A DNA stretch of 64,000 bases from NCBI GenBank assembly GCA_036346355.1, contig CM070584.1, positions 52,783,097 to 52,847,096 on the forward strand, in the 5' to 3' direction. How positions within the stretch are numbered: the first letter of the stretch is position 1; each line of letters starts with the position of its first letter. The notes under the pieces are model-generated. The model worked only from the letters and a program-made list of their open reading frames with translations, did no database searches and was not told where the DNA came from. Origin of the DNA: Rhipidocladum racemiflorum. Its lineage: Eukaryota > Streptophyta > Magnoliopsida > Poales > Poaceae. The translations under genes and the position numbers were made by a program. Of the stretch, positions 22,301-34,210 are shown one piece after another.

Positions 22301-25300
22301 TTACAATTGTTCCTTCTTTATGATCGTGGCGTATGTAAGGAGCATCGACATCATCATCACGCAGACGTTTATTTCAACATCAATCGTAAAAGGAGGGAGC
22401 TCGTCGAATCGACCATACTCTTCCTCATCGGTGACGTCCTCAACTCCTACAATCCGTCGTTTGCCTTGGAGAACTACATGTCGCTTTGGCATTACCTTTT
22501 GCTTGTCCTTTCGATTTTTAGGTTTGCTTGACATGTCCATTACATAGAAGACCTGAGCCACATCGTTCGCGAGAACAAACGGTTCGCGCCTATAGCCGAC
22601 TTCGTGAGATCCACAGCTTGTCATGCCGTATTTGTCGACCTTCACACCGCTTGTCCTCGGCTTGACCCATTGGCACTTAAATAGAGGGACCTTGAGAGGT
22701 CCATAGTCGAGCTCCCATATTTCTTCTATGAAACCGTAATATGTGTCGAACTCGCCATCGTTGTCTTCGGCGTCTATACTGACGCCGCTGCTCGTTGGTG
22801 CTCCTGTTATCCTGGGATCCGGTGTAGAATGTGTAACCATTGATCTCATACCCCTTGAATGTCCCGATTTCTTGTGATGGTCCCGGCCAAGCGTTGCAAT
22901 AGTTCATCGCTTGACCCTTCCTCAAGGATGTACTTCAGTAGCCACCGCCGAAAGAATCCATGTGCTTCAGGGTTATCCAACTCTCTGTCTTACCCGTGAA
23001 CTCATGGCGTAGGACACTCTTGTGTTGAATGACATAGGGGGCGACTATGGTGGATTGCTTCAGAACAGTGAAATGTGCTTGCTTGAATGCAACAAGATCG
23101 TTGCATGCAACTGCTTGCCTTCCTATTGTCCCTTTGCCCCGTAGCCTCCCCTCGTGTCGTGATATGGGGACGCCGATAGGATTTACATCATTCATGTAAT
23201 CAACACAAAACTCTATCACCTCCTCCGTCACGTAGCCCTCGGCAATGCACCCTTCGGGACGCGAACGGTTACGAACGTATTTCTTGAGGACACTCATGTA
23301 CCTCTCGAAAGGGAACATGTTGTGCAGATACACTGGTCCGAGGATACCTATCTCCTTGACAAGGTGAACGGTGAGATGAACCATGATATCAAAGAATGCA
23401 GGAGGAAAAATCATCTCGAGGCTAACCAAACTTTGTACCACATCAGCCTCCAACTTAGGCATTTTAGCTGGTTCGACGACTTTCTGCGAAATGGCGTTGA
23501 AGAATGAACATAGCTTCGTGATTGTCCCCCGCACCCACTCGGGCAGTATACCTCTGATAGCTACTGGGAGCAACTGTGTCATCAACACAAGGCAGTCATG
23601 GGATTTTAGGCCTTGGAGTTTGTTATCTTTCGTGTTTATGAGTCTCTTTACATTTGAGGAATATCCAGAAGGGACCTTCACACTGTTCAAACACTCAATC
23701 ATGCTTTTTTTCTCTTCTTTGCTTGGAGTGTAGCTTGCAGGATGTAGATAAAGTTGTTTTGTCCCTTCTTTGTTTTTCGGATGTAGGTCACTCCTCACCT
23801 CCATGTCTTCAAGGTCCTTCCGAGCTTGCAGTGTATCTTTCGATTTGCCGTACATATCTATGTAGCCTAGCAGGTTCAAACAAACATTCTTCGTGATGTG
23901 CATGAAGTCCAGCGAGTGACGAACCTCCAAAACCTCCCAATACGGCAGGTCCCAAAATATTGATTTCTTCTTCCATGCGGGTGCATGACCATCCTCGTTC
24001 GGCACAGGTATGCTTCCACGACCCTTCCCAAATACTACTTTCAGATCTTTTACCATATCAAACACAAGTCGCCCATTACGATGTCGAGGCTTACCACAAT
24101 TTCTGTTACCCCGTTAAATTTACTTCCTTTCCACCTCAAAGCATGACTGCTAGGAAGAAACCTGCGGTGGCCCATGTACACACACTTCCGAGAGTTTTTG
24201 AGGTACATGCAGTCCGTTTCATTTATGCACTGGGTGCAGGCTTTAAACCCTTTCACAGTTTGGCGAGAGGTTCTGAGCGCAGGCCAATAGTTGATTGTTA
24301 CAAACAACAATGCACACAGTTGAAATACTCTCTTTTGTACTCATCCCAAACCCGTACACCATCCTCCCACAACTTCACAAGGTCTTCAACCAATGGTTTC
24401 AGGTAGACATCTATGTCGTTTCCAGGTTGCTTCCGGCCTTCGATCAATAATGGCATCATGATGTACTTCCGCTTCATGCACTGACCATGGAGGAATGTTA
24501 TAGATGCAAAGTGTCACGAGGCCAGGTGCTATGGATGCTGCTCAACCGACCGAAAGGATTCATCCGTCGGTGCTCAACCCAAACCTTATGTTTCGACCTC
24601 ATTTGCAAAGTTCGGGTAAGCCCGATCGACTTTCCGCCACTGTGGAGCCATCTGCGGGGTGTCTAAGCATCCCGCCTTCCTTACGCTCTTCCTCATGCCA
24701 ACGCATCATCTTGGCATGACCTTCGTTAGCAAACAGACGCTTCAACCGGGTATCACAGGAAATACCACAATACTTTTGTCGAGTTCTCTTCTTCGACGAT
24801 TCCCATCTAATTCACCTGAATCACACGCTGCACCTTATACCGGATTCTTCGCACCTTTGAATGAGACCACCAAATCGGCATACTCATTGCGATACAGGGT
24901 ACAATCGTTAGGACATGCATGTATCTTCCGCACTTGCAATCCTAAAGGGCGGAGGACTCGCCGCTTCATACGTAGATTCCGGTAGAGTGTTTCCTTAGGA
25001 AGCAACCTCTTTACAGTGATAACAAACCATTGAATCCCTTGTCCGACACACCGTGTGTGGCCTTCCATTGCATGAGTTCGGTGTAGTACGCAGCCTTTTG
25101 TGGCCTTGTGCACGCTTTGGGTACAAAGATTCGGTGGTCCTCTACCATGCTCTGAAACTTCTTGTATTGTCTTTCCTCTGTGAACTCTCCCTCTCCGTCA
25201 CGGAGCATCACATTTCTAGCTCATCATCGCCAAACTCATCGAGTGTATCTTCCACGGACCCGTATTGAGTGGTGTCCGGCATAATGCTGGCTCTATCTTC

Positions 25301-25574
25301 CTCTTCTTCGTCTTCTTCATCGTCTTCCTGTCGAATCGCCTTTGTTTCGCCATGGTGGGTCCAGCAGGTATAGTTTGCCATGAAACCTCTCGTGATCACA
25401 TGCCTCATAACCATCCATCGTTCGGAATGCTCCTTCTCATTCTTGCAGTCACGACGGACAACGTATGAAGCTTCCTCGAGGCAAGAATGCAACGGCCGCG
25501 TCGAGAAACTCCTTCATGCCATCTCGGAACTCTCTTGACCGACGGTCTGCATTGTACATCCATTGCCGATTCAT
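22301..25574 (-). pseudogene. CACTA-1 TNP2-type transposase gene
   Basis: The gene runs from MNRQWMYNADRRSREF (25574, transposase-associated domain) to a DUF4216-like C-terminus near 22301. In between are the TNP2 segments: CPNDCTLYRNEYADL near 24920, RLKRLFANEGHAKMMRWHEE near 24740, GLSTDG near 24570, a Cys-rich CTQCINETDC...RKCVYMGHRRFLP segment near 24200, and a 376-codon frame (24065-22935) with HSLDFMHITKNVCLNLLGY and the DUF4218-like MFPFERYMSVLKKYVRNRSR. This protein cuts and joins transposon ends. A one-base frameshift interrupts the N-terminal IRCP-CRDC zinc motif near 25470. In-frame stops occur elsewhere, so the copy is inactive. Confidence 0.88.
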
Positions 25575-26074
25575 CTACACAAATAAAAATAATAACAACA
25601 TCTATCACAATATTCTATTAAAGCTAACTATGACTAATAGTTTTGTATTTTATAATCATTCAGGGTTCTTTTCACTAAAGCCAACTAATTATTTCTAATC
25701 CTCCTACTTTTTAAAAAATAAAACTAACTAATTGTTACATTTTCATACAAATCTTTTCTCTTCCACACGTTTGTAATTTTTCATCGTTTCACATTTATTG
25801 AATTTCATTTCATACACCAAATCGTATATATCACCTTAAGAACAAAAATATAAGCGAACAAAACATAATTTCTCAACATCCAATGCACAAAAAACATCAA
25901 TATCTAGGTGAGAAGGATGTCAGCAACATATTACTCACCTTAGAACAATTAATTCGGATCTAATAGCCTCAATTCAAAATTTTGGCAGCACCTCGCCATG
26001 AACAGCTCTCGGCCCACCTTGTGATGTCTGTGCGAGCTCGGGAGGAAGACAGAGTTTAAATGCCTTTGGGGCGG

Positions 26075-26317
26075 GGGGCCTCTACAAGCGGTTCTACACA
26101 CAAACCGCTTCTGGAGCCCCCATTAGACCTCTAGAAGCGGTTCCAAACACGAACCGCTTCTAGAGAGGACGCTCCAGAAGGGGTTTGTGTTAAGAACCGC
26201 TTCTAGAGACCCCCTCCCGTCCGTTGCCCACGAACCGCTTGTGGCACGGGACTCCACAAGCGGGGCGCACGTAACCGCTTGTGATAGGCCGGTTGTGAAG
26301 GCCGGTTCTGTAGTAGT
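26075..26317. repeat. CACTA-1 subterminal repeat array, right end
   Basis: AAGCGGTT/AACCGCTT motifs occur at about 26090, 26105, 26137, 26152, 26200, 26236 and 26274, mostly as hairpins. They lead into the inverted terminal repeat. Confidence 0.9.
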
Positions 26318-26545
26318 GGTACTTTTTGGTAGTATGTTTCTATGGTTAACTAATCTTTTGTTAAATTCAGGATTTTATTGGCAATCCATGATGCTAACAC
26401 ACCCGCACCCGCACCCTGTTGCATGGCATGCATGATATTATGCCAATTTATCGAGTTGCGCTGGGGAAAAAAATTAATGAATCTCGACAAATGACAACAG
26501 AAATGGATGACTTAGAGGGTAAGCTAACAGCAGTGAGCCAACGTT

Positions 26546-26900
26546 CACTACAGGAAATCGGATTATTTTCGTCAGCCAAGAACCGACGAAAATAAGGGCA
26601 AAACCGATGAAAGTTTGCCGACGAAAATACACCGACGAAATTATGTTGACGAAAATACAAGTATTTTAAGACCGATTTAAAATACAGATATTTTCGTCAG
26701 CCGCCCTAGTCGACGAAAATAATAGTCGTTAACCCGCTTGGTGACGTGGCACGTCTATTTGCGTCGGCCTAGGCGGCGAAAAATAAAGTTAAGCGCCGTC
26801 GGCAAGCACAACCCGAAAATAGCTGTGTGTATTTTCGTCAGCCAATATTCTATTATTTTCGTCGGCCAAGGCCGACGAAAATACGATTTCAAATTTTAAA
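26546..26900. repeat. CACTA-2 left subterminal repeats
   Basis: ATTTTCGTCAGCC, CCGACGAAAATA and variants occur at least nine times in both orientations. Confidence 0.9.
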
Positions 26901-28840
26901 AAAAAATACGGGAAAATATAATGTCATTTAGTGGCTTATTATCATCGTTATATTATGACATTAGTCAAAATGACCATAATTTCAGCACAACCTAACATGT
27001 CCGGACTGCTCAATATAGCCACTAATGTCTTGATAAAAGAGACAGTGATAGTCATTGCTAACAAGCACATTCTGAATGCAAGGATATATCTTGCTCACTT
27101 ATCAAAATAACTCAATAAACATACAGGCTCCAAAGAAATGGTCTTCCAGAAAATCACACTTCATAATGACAAAACATGTAATGAGAATTTTAAGACAACA
27201 AGATTGCACCATTAAAGAACTTCACAAGACCTTATTTGCAACTGGTCCTTGCGCAAGATATGGCTTTTCATCGCGTAGATGGTGGAAGCCATGCACAACT
27301 TGAGCATCCATCCCTATTCAAAATAAATGGAACACTTATCAACGACTCAAGGTTCTTAGGAATTGCAAGAAACTATAAAATTGACCTCTAGTACATCAAA
27401 ATAAATGGAGCCATACGCAATTTGATATCATGAGGAAAACAAATCAAATAGTACTATTCCATTTGTAGTCCTACAACTTTATATCATCAAAGAGACACCA
27501 TGTATGGTTTCAGTTTAACTATTTCACATAGAACTTCAAGCTCTTGAAGGATGCAGCTTTTCTAATAGCGATTTAGCACGACAAAAATATTGATATATGT
27601 CACGTTATCCATGGAATGCCTAAACACCTAGGAAATCGAGAGAAACTAGAGCCTACAATGTATTATCCAGTTGGTGCGAATATCAAAGACCCTCACTTAA
27701 GCGAGAATAGTAGACGAGTTATTTCATGAGCTTATTACCTCTATTGAATTGTAATCATCAAGTAAAGTTCATGAGAAATAACAGAATTAACCAAGGAAAG
27801 TAGCTTGATGATGTATCAAGGAAATACCGATGCTAAGGTAGTTGTAGAATACTCCTTTATAGCAAGAAGCTTTTTCAGGTGACTCAGTGCCATTCCCATT
27901 CTCTGCACCATATTAGACCCGACCCTTTAACAAAGACATGGACTTGCATGTTCATCTGAGAAAAGCCATAGGAGGCGGTGTAGTATTTTTAAGAAGTGGT
28001 AGGCAATTCTGAGAAGAAGACAAAATGCCAGAACAATCTATCACACTATTCAAGGAATATAACAAATTGTAGCATGCACTCTAAATTACAGATAAGTAGG
28101 GCCGACCAATGTATAAAAATATAAAAATATAGCACAACTTATAAAGTTACTATGCAAACTTAGTGTTACTACCACGCTTTTGTTTTCCTAGGCAGGTAAA
28201 TGGACATCATATATGCAACTTTTTTATATAATCAATTTGTTTTTTTTTTTTAAAAAAAATGTAAAGTTTAGGCTATCTTGGATCATTTCCACCTGCATGA
28301 GCAGGATGTAGAACAGGATGTCATGTATAATTCATCTTAACTAGCTTTCTCAGTAAATTACAATCTCCAAGACCTTTTAAATAATAAATAACTAGATTAT
28401 TTTCTGATATCATTCACAATCATAACAGGCATGTAAAGACTAAAATAACTTACTTAACTAGACCAAAGGGGGTAATAATGATAGAATATCAGTGACTGTA
28501 TTGTTATGTTTGAACTTTAAAGTCTGCTTTCTATTTCAGAGCATAAAATCCAGGTGCATTTGTAGTCAAAACCTGGCATTCCTTGTGCTTCAGATCACAA
28601 AAGTGAGGATTTCAATGCAAAACTACAAGTTAAAATTTAATATCAATGTCAGCCGTCAGCGTCATCTAATTTTCAACTTGTTAGCATTATTTGGTTTGTG
28701 ACTGCATATAATTGTTAGATTCTTGGCATTTTTCCCTCCACTTTTCTTTTTGTTTCTTAACATGCCTAAAATGCATAGCATAAGTAGGTAGTAACTGAAA
28801 GGTGCTAAGCTCTAACAATGTATATGGGAAATAGTGAATT
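26901..28840. other. CACTA-2 interior without recognised gene
   Basis: About 1.9 kb of AT-rich sequence with no recognised domain in any frame. It may include intron or UTR sequence captured with the gene fragments that follow. Confidence 0.5.
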
Positions 28841-28847
28841 ATCAATG

Positions 28848-28949
28848 CCAACGAAGGGTGCCATACATAGCTTCCTTTTCCCTTGGGCCAGTAATTGAGG
28901 TCTTCACAGCATCATCAAGAGCCGTGATTATGTCTGCTCCAATGTTGTT
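28848..28949 (-). pseudogene. Captured exon fragment of a tRNA-guanine (queuine) transglycosylase gene
   Basis: After an AG acceptor at 28950 (ATGCAG), 34 codons begin NNIGADIITALDDAVKT and end EAMYGTLRW. This corresponds to the eukaryotic TGT stretch around the catalytic region (compare NxxGADIIMALDD and the following TGPR and EAMxRTxRW motifs known for the family). The frame is lost right after the final Trp by one extra base. No other TGT exons were found nearby. TGT exchanges guanine 34 for queuine in certain tRNAs. This fragment is too short to act and is best read as transduplicated host sequence. Confidence 0.7.
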
Positions 28950-29171
28950 CTGCATTTATGTCCCATAAGTATGAAAGATGGGCACCCACATGTTAAGAAT
29001 GTAAACACATGATTTTGTGCTAAAAGAAATCCCATTTATGATGAGTTAAAAAGCTTATCCCAGAAAGGACGCACCTGAATATAGATTGATCCCATTTCTC
29101 AAATAGTAAAAAACACAACAACGTATCGAGCCTATGGCACACTGAATAGGTTTGGAGCTAAGCATAAGTAC

Positions 29172-29245
29172 CTTCGCATTGCAAAGGGTGCAAAAGAGTG
29201 CCTCCTTGCCATAATCTTCTTGTTGGTCAGCTTCATCTGCACTAA
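29172..29245 (-). pseudogene. Captured exon fragment of a DHHC palmitoyltransferase gene
   Basis: The codons DEADQQEDYGKEALFCTLCNAK end at a GTACTT donor (29171-29170). The FCTLCNA core with the following splice site resembles the start of the Cys-rich DHHC domain in plant protein S-acyltransferases, where the next exon would carry the rest of the zinc-binding cysteines and DHHC. That next exon is not seen. The identification rests on a short motif. Confidence 0.55.
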
Positions 29246-29470
29246 TCCCCAACATGCAAAGGAAAAAGTACAATTAGGTGTGATCGAATAAAGAGCAAGG
29301 CAAATAAGGAGCTATTGTACAAAATATGAGTTGCCTTGCACATACCTTGAGTGGTTGTTGTCCCAAGAAAAATATAACCACCATAGTCTCTCCATCACAA
29401 GTTCATTACAGACATTCATGTTATAAATTCACCACAGTAGTGTCGAAGTTCACAAATCCACATCACACAA

Positions 29471-29473
<3 letters not shown>

Positions 29474-29523
<50 letters not shown>
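29474..29523. repeat. (TA)n microsatellite
   Basis: About 24 TA units. The same flank motif (CACAACCATA, then CACAAATCCACA) occurs on both sides. Confidence 0.95.
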
Positions 29524-29528
<5 letters not shown>

Positions 29529-29655
29529 CATCACAAATCCACATGACACAACCATAGTTTCCATTACAAATTGACAAAATCCACATCACAACCAAACAAG
29601 TTCATCAGGTCACAATCGCACACACATACCACAAGTTTACCTCACAAATTCAAAT

Positions 29656-31687
29656 TTAACGTGGTGAAGTGTGGAAGTCATGGCCGCTACCCACATCGCC
29701 GCCTGAGGTGAAATATTCACTCACTGATGGTGACCCTGAATTACTACCAATACCGCCTCTGGCTTCACGAGGCGGTGGTGGCCCCTGTATGATGTATCCA
29801 TAAGTTTGTAAAAAAAACGTCACTATTAATGTAAATAACCAAACATTTGGAATGAAATATACCATATTTGTAGGTGGGAAGAAAAAGGCAGGGGGTGAAG
29901 GAGGTTGAAATGGTGGAAGTGACACAGCCGATCCCAAGTGAGCAGATAAAATATCCTAAAAAGTAAGAACATCAATTTCATGTGCAAATTTTAAAATCTA
30001 GTAACATTAAACAATTCTAAGTGTAAATGCCTACATCTAAACATTGCATATGTAACTAATTGTATTCTGACTTGGTGTACTTACTTCAATATGTTGTTGT
30101 TGTGATCTCTGCCATTCAATCATGTAATGTTCACGTTGTTTCATCCTTTCTTCTGCTTGTCTCAATAGTTCTTCTTGCATCCTTATTGCTTCCTGCTGTC
30201 GCCTCAACATCTCTTCGTCCTGCCTAACATCATGAGAACTTTGTGAGCTGCTATGAGAAGAATGAGACGATCTTGCCTCGGCTAAGGCTTCGCTGGAATC
30301 GACGATCCCGTTGAACATGGGAAATCTGCCATGTTTCTTGCCACCACCACTCGAGTACAAAGCAACCATGTCGATCTCCTCTTTCCTCCAATCATAGTCT
30401 TCCCCGTGACGTTCGACCATCAGTTCTCCGTACCGAGCCTACAATAAATGCAATTTAGGAGAAATCTTGAAAATGCATTGAGTGGGTACTTTGAAAATTG
30501 TACTGACCAAATTTTGTGAAGCTGTAGCACTACAAAGCTGATCAGGTTGTGTAGGATCAGCTCCGTAGTGGCCCCGAAGATACGTCTCAATAGAGCTTGG
30601 TGCAACTCCACTTTGAGCCTCCTATAATTCAATGTTCAATTGTGTTAATGAGTATAATTGTAAGGATATACCCTAAAGAGCTACCAACTATCAATAACAA
30701 ACATACCATACGCTTAGCGAGACGAAGATGTCCATCGGCGCCATACCGTTGAGTTACCCTAGGGCCTGCCTGGCGATTCCCCCTCTTCATCCTAGACTGC
30801 TCCACAAAGGCAGGCGAGGCCCAGTAGGCACAAAGTGCTCGCCAAGCATCAGGACACTTCCTAAGCCAAGATAGGTCCACCTGTAGGTACTCATCTTCTC
30901 GAAGGTAGATTTTCGAAGCACCTAACTTCTTGCTCATATCCTGGTGTTTGAACATCTTGTAGTACGTACACTTGCTTGAATCTGAGCATTTGACATCATG
31001 TCCTTCACCACCCTTTTGGCAAAGATTATCAAATACATACCTTGACTTAGCCGCCAATGATCGCTCTTGCCCATCGTGCAAACGATACCTCAACTAATTG
31101 TGGAAACACAATATTGTTAGACATCTTTATTCCGAAATTAACAATGTACAAGAAAAGTCAGAATTAAGAACATTACCCAGAAATCTGCCCACACCCGCAT
31201 GGCAACAAAGTCTTTGGCCATCTCAGAGCCAACTTGTAGTGCTCCCACTTCACTGTCGGTTGAGAAACACCGCCCACCAAGACCAACCCTGGATAGTGGT
31301 ACCGACAAAGACTTCCCAAGGTAGCATTAACGGGTCGCAACCGGTTTCTTCCTTCCCACATAAGATCAACCCATTGCCTGCAAATTACAAGTTTGTTGTT
31401 ACTAAATGAGTAATCACAAAATGATAACAAAATTTACATCACCTACTCACCATTCACCATGTGGCACAATCTGTCTCCGTGCCCGAAGGTCCGTTGGAAC
31501 CTCACTGATCAGACTTGACATGCCGAGCATAATTACGACACCTAGAGCATGGACACTTTGCCAAACCGCCACCTGGAGATGAGGAGTACACAAGATCCAC
31601 GAAATATTGTGTATTCACCATCCACTCTTTCGTGGGCATCCCATTACTTCTCCAACCACTGTACATCCACGCACGATCATCTCCCAT
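29656..31687 (-). CDS. CACTA-2 gene: transposase-associated domain joined to a Ptta/En-Spm-like protein
   Basis: Exons on the minus strand. 31687-31505 starts MGDDRAWMYSGWRS and contains the transposase-associated zinc motif CPCSRCRNYARH. 31390-31175 encodes PGLVLVGGVSQPTVKWEHYK. 31093-30690 encodes YVFDNLCQKGG and RKCPDAWRALCAYWASPAF, and ends HLRLAKRM. 30617-30503 encodes GVAPSSIETYLRGHYGAD. 30438-30080 encodes a Gln/Glu-rich coiled coil with EEMLRRQQEAIRMQEELLRQ. Two short Pro/Gly-rich exons follow, ending near 29656. The central exons match the Ptta/En/Spm plant transposase-like family, which binds transposon ends. The N-terminal domain normally begins the TNP2 transposase, so here it appears joined to the second gene. 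Exon 2 may carry a frame change near 31215. Confidence 0.72.
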
Positions 31688-31739
31688 TTTCAGACTGTCC
31701 AAAAACGTGGACAATTCAAGACCAACACAATTCACAATT

Positions 31740-32590
31740 TAAAGTATAGTATTGGAGATGATATTGTGCAGTATTTAAAACCATACAACATGATAGTACC
31801 ATCAAGTTTCAATTAGAGAAGCACTGAGGATATTCCACATTAGTCAACAATACTAAACTATAATTGATTGTCACCAATACTAAACATAGGAGAATTTGAT
31901 CCTTCTTGGACATACTTCAGTTCACAACCAATGAATGAAAAGAACTACTCGCTATCAAATGGAAGAGAGCAACAAAACACGATTAGCAATTAACTACTGT
32001 ATAACAAACTGTGACTGCTTTTGGATTTCTGAACAGCGTCGATTCCTGTAGTGGCATGCTATAGAATTTACCTTATGTCAAAATCAATTCGTAAGAACTC
32101 ACCATCTGAACAACTATCAACAACTACAGATGTGGTAGTATTCACTGCTAAGTAATTACTTAACTCTTTGAAACAACAATTCAACAAATTTTCTCAATAA
32201 ACTAACCTTTAAAGTATCATGTAGTTCAATCAAAACTTTACACATCTTAAATAGGAAATCAAGAACATACTTCTGACAAATACATCATATTGCGCTATTA
32301 TATTAAGGGCTGGCTGCAGAATGAGAATGAAGAAAGGTCCTTGTTGGCAATGGAAAGCCTAGTGCCAGTGGGAGATCGCTCTGTCATCAAAAAGGTACTA
32401 ATATCTCCATGAAAGAATCAAAAAAAGACCGAGCTCCTATTTCTGGATGAGCGAACCCTTTCTTTTTCGATTATTATCTGGATGTTGTGATCCCAGAATA
32501 GCTAGACCAGAAAAGTAAGCCAAATTCCCGGGTAAGGCAAATTCCCAGAATAGCTAGACCAGAAAAGTAAGGCAACTTTTCTAACTTTCG
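31740..32590. other. CACTA-2 interior, 5' flank of its gene
   Basis: AT-rich, with no recognised coding region. A short duplicated motif (CCCAGAATAGCTAGACCAGA) occurs near 32493 and 32551. Confidence 0.5.
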
Positions 32591-32689
32591 AATTTAGATC
32601 TATTAAAGGAAAGGAGATTGAACTGCAATACTTAAATCAGTAAAAGGGCATTGATACTGTCGAAGAAAACCAACATACCTTCTTCCTGG

Positions 32690-32935
32690 GGGGCGGCGGG
32701 CCGGGGGACGGAGGCCGAAGGCGGCGACGGCCGGGTGCAACGCGAAACGCAAATCGGAGGCGCGGCGGCGGCCGAACGCCGCGGGCGCGAGCGCTGGCAA
32801 GCCGGGCCGGCGCGGGCAGGCCGGAGGCGGGGACGGCGCGGGCAGCGGCGGGCGCAGGAGGTCGAGGCGGGCAAAGCCGGGGCGGCGCCGGAGGTCGGGG
32901 GCGCGGCGTGAGGGGCGTGAGTGGCTGCGTGAGGG
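32690..32935. other. GC-rich leader near the 5' end of CACTA-2
   Basis: Very GC-rich with GGCGGCG and GGCGGGC runs and open in many frames. It is probably the promoter or leader of the element rather than a coding region. Confidence 0.5.
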
Positions 32936-32984
32936 GCGTGAATGCTCGATCTACTCAGCCCCCGTCAAACTTTGCCCTCGTCAT

Positions 32985-33139
32985 GACTATTTTCGCTTGC
33001 ATCACCGGCCGATTTAAAAATATAGGCGTATTTTCGTCGGTTGGGATAAACCGACGGAAATATTTGAGTATTTTCGACGGCTTCTGCAAGCCGATGAAAA
33101 TAATTTCGGCCGACGAAAATATAGCGGATTCCTGTAGTG
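32985..33139. repeat. CACTA-2 right subterminal repeats
   Basis: Five or more TATTTTCGTCGG/CCGACGAAAATA-type motifs lead into the terminal repeat TTCCTGTAGTG. Confidence 0.9.
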
Positions 33140-33254
33140 GTTGTCTCAAGAACAAATTACGTACGTTTTCTTTTCTCCTTTCAAAAAAGAGAAAAGCAGT
33201 TACTTCATGGGTGGTATAGTGGAGTGCGTAGACACCGTAGTACAATGATATTGG

Positions 33255-33800
33255 CTTTACGGCAATTGGGTCAGGTGGGTGTCTCTGGGTATAACTGTCT
33301 TAGACCCGAATTCGAAATCCGAACTCATGCCGTCCACCCGAACGCACTAAGCTTATCGGGCACAAATCTGTGCCCACATCCAAACCCGATGGATACCCAT
33401 ACCCGTCACGGATACCCATACTCATCACAGTTGTGCTCATAGCTTATTCAATAAAGGGCTCAAATAATTTCTATATTATCTTAATTTAACGATAAACATA
33501 TAATTAAATATCACTATAAAAATAGAAGTTCAAGTAATTAAATGATGTTCATATTTTATTTCTAAAAACTAAACAATAATTGAGGGTTATTGTTTTATTT
33601 TATATATTATAAAATTGGACCCATATATTATAGGATACCCATCGGGTATCCATAGGTACAAATTAGCACCCATGCCCATTCTATGGTTTCATCGGGTATC
33701 CAAACTCGAAAACCCATAAATATAAAGTGCTATTTGTACCTGCTTTTATCAGGCCGGGTACCTACATGTACCTAAATCTATAGGTAAAATTATCGTTCCT
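33255..33800. repeat. Degenerate GGGTATCC-rich repeat
   Basis: GGATACCCATAC, CATCGGGTATCCA and related motifs recur in both orientations. Similar vocabulary occurs at 3125-3190 (GGGTCGGGTATCTTCGGGTC). No coding potential and no defined ends. Confidence 0.45.
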
Positions 33801-33940
33801 AGGCTTTACACATGGATGTACTTTAAAGTATATTTAGGCCGATGCACAGTGACATCTTTTTTTCACAATCTATGTTGTTGCTTCCCTATTGGTTGCTTTT
33901 TAGCTATCTAGTCAATCTTTTTGGGCACCTTGCCAGGATT

Positions 33941-34210
33941 TCTATATACTAACTCTATTACGTGGGGGGAGAAATGCCACTCAGCCAGCCGGCCACGTGG
34001 CCACCTTCGCGAAAACATCCTCCGAAAAAATAAAATTACGTATAGGTCTTTCTGTCGGTTATTTTGGAAAAAAGGACCTGTAGTTTCGTACATTCGCGAA
34101 CGGGTCCCTCTAAAAAAACCTAGATTACATTAAGATCCTCCTACCATTTTTTTTGAAAAAAATTGGAGCAATTTTTTTGCGGTGCAGCGAAGCGCACAAT
34201 TCTACCTAGT
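33941..34210 (+). mobile_element. Possible small Helitron
   Basis: The 5' end TCTATATACTAACTC resembles rice Helitron 5' termini. The 3' end has a short GTGC...GCAC hairpin (about 34170-34186) followed by CTAGT and then T. The base before the 5' end is T rather than the expected A, which weakens the call. There is no coding capacity. Confidence 0.35.

Larger units (their letters stand above)
16575..26317 (-). mobile_element. CACTA (En/Spm) transposon 1, complete ends, 9.7 kb
   Basis: Perfect 18-bp terminal inverted repeats CACTACTACAGAACCGGC lie at 16575-16592 and, inverted, at 26300-26317. They are flanked by the 3-bp target duplication GTA (16572-16574 and 26318-26320). Subterminal arrays of AAGCGGTT/AACCGCTT pairs lie inside both ends. 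All recognised genes are on the minus strand in the usual order: TNP2-type transposase, then Ptta/En-Spm protein, then an Ulp1-like region. Several frameshifts indicate that it no longer encodes its own transposase, although the ends look mobilisable. Confidence 0.96.
26546..33139 (-). mobile_element. CACTA (En/Spm) transposon 2, complete ends, 6.6 kb
   Basis: The terminal repeats are CACTACAGGAA at the left (26546) and TTCCTGTAGTG at the right (ending 33139). They are flanked by the 3-bp target duplication GTT (26543-26545 and 33140-33142). The subterminal regions carry many TATTTTCGTCGG-type motifs, different from those of CACTA-1, so it belongs to another family. The element keeps one multi-exon gene (minus) but lacks a recognisable TNP2 catalytic region, so it is probably non-autonomous. 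It also holds fragments resembling two host genes. Confidence 0.95.
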
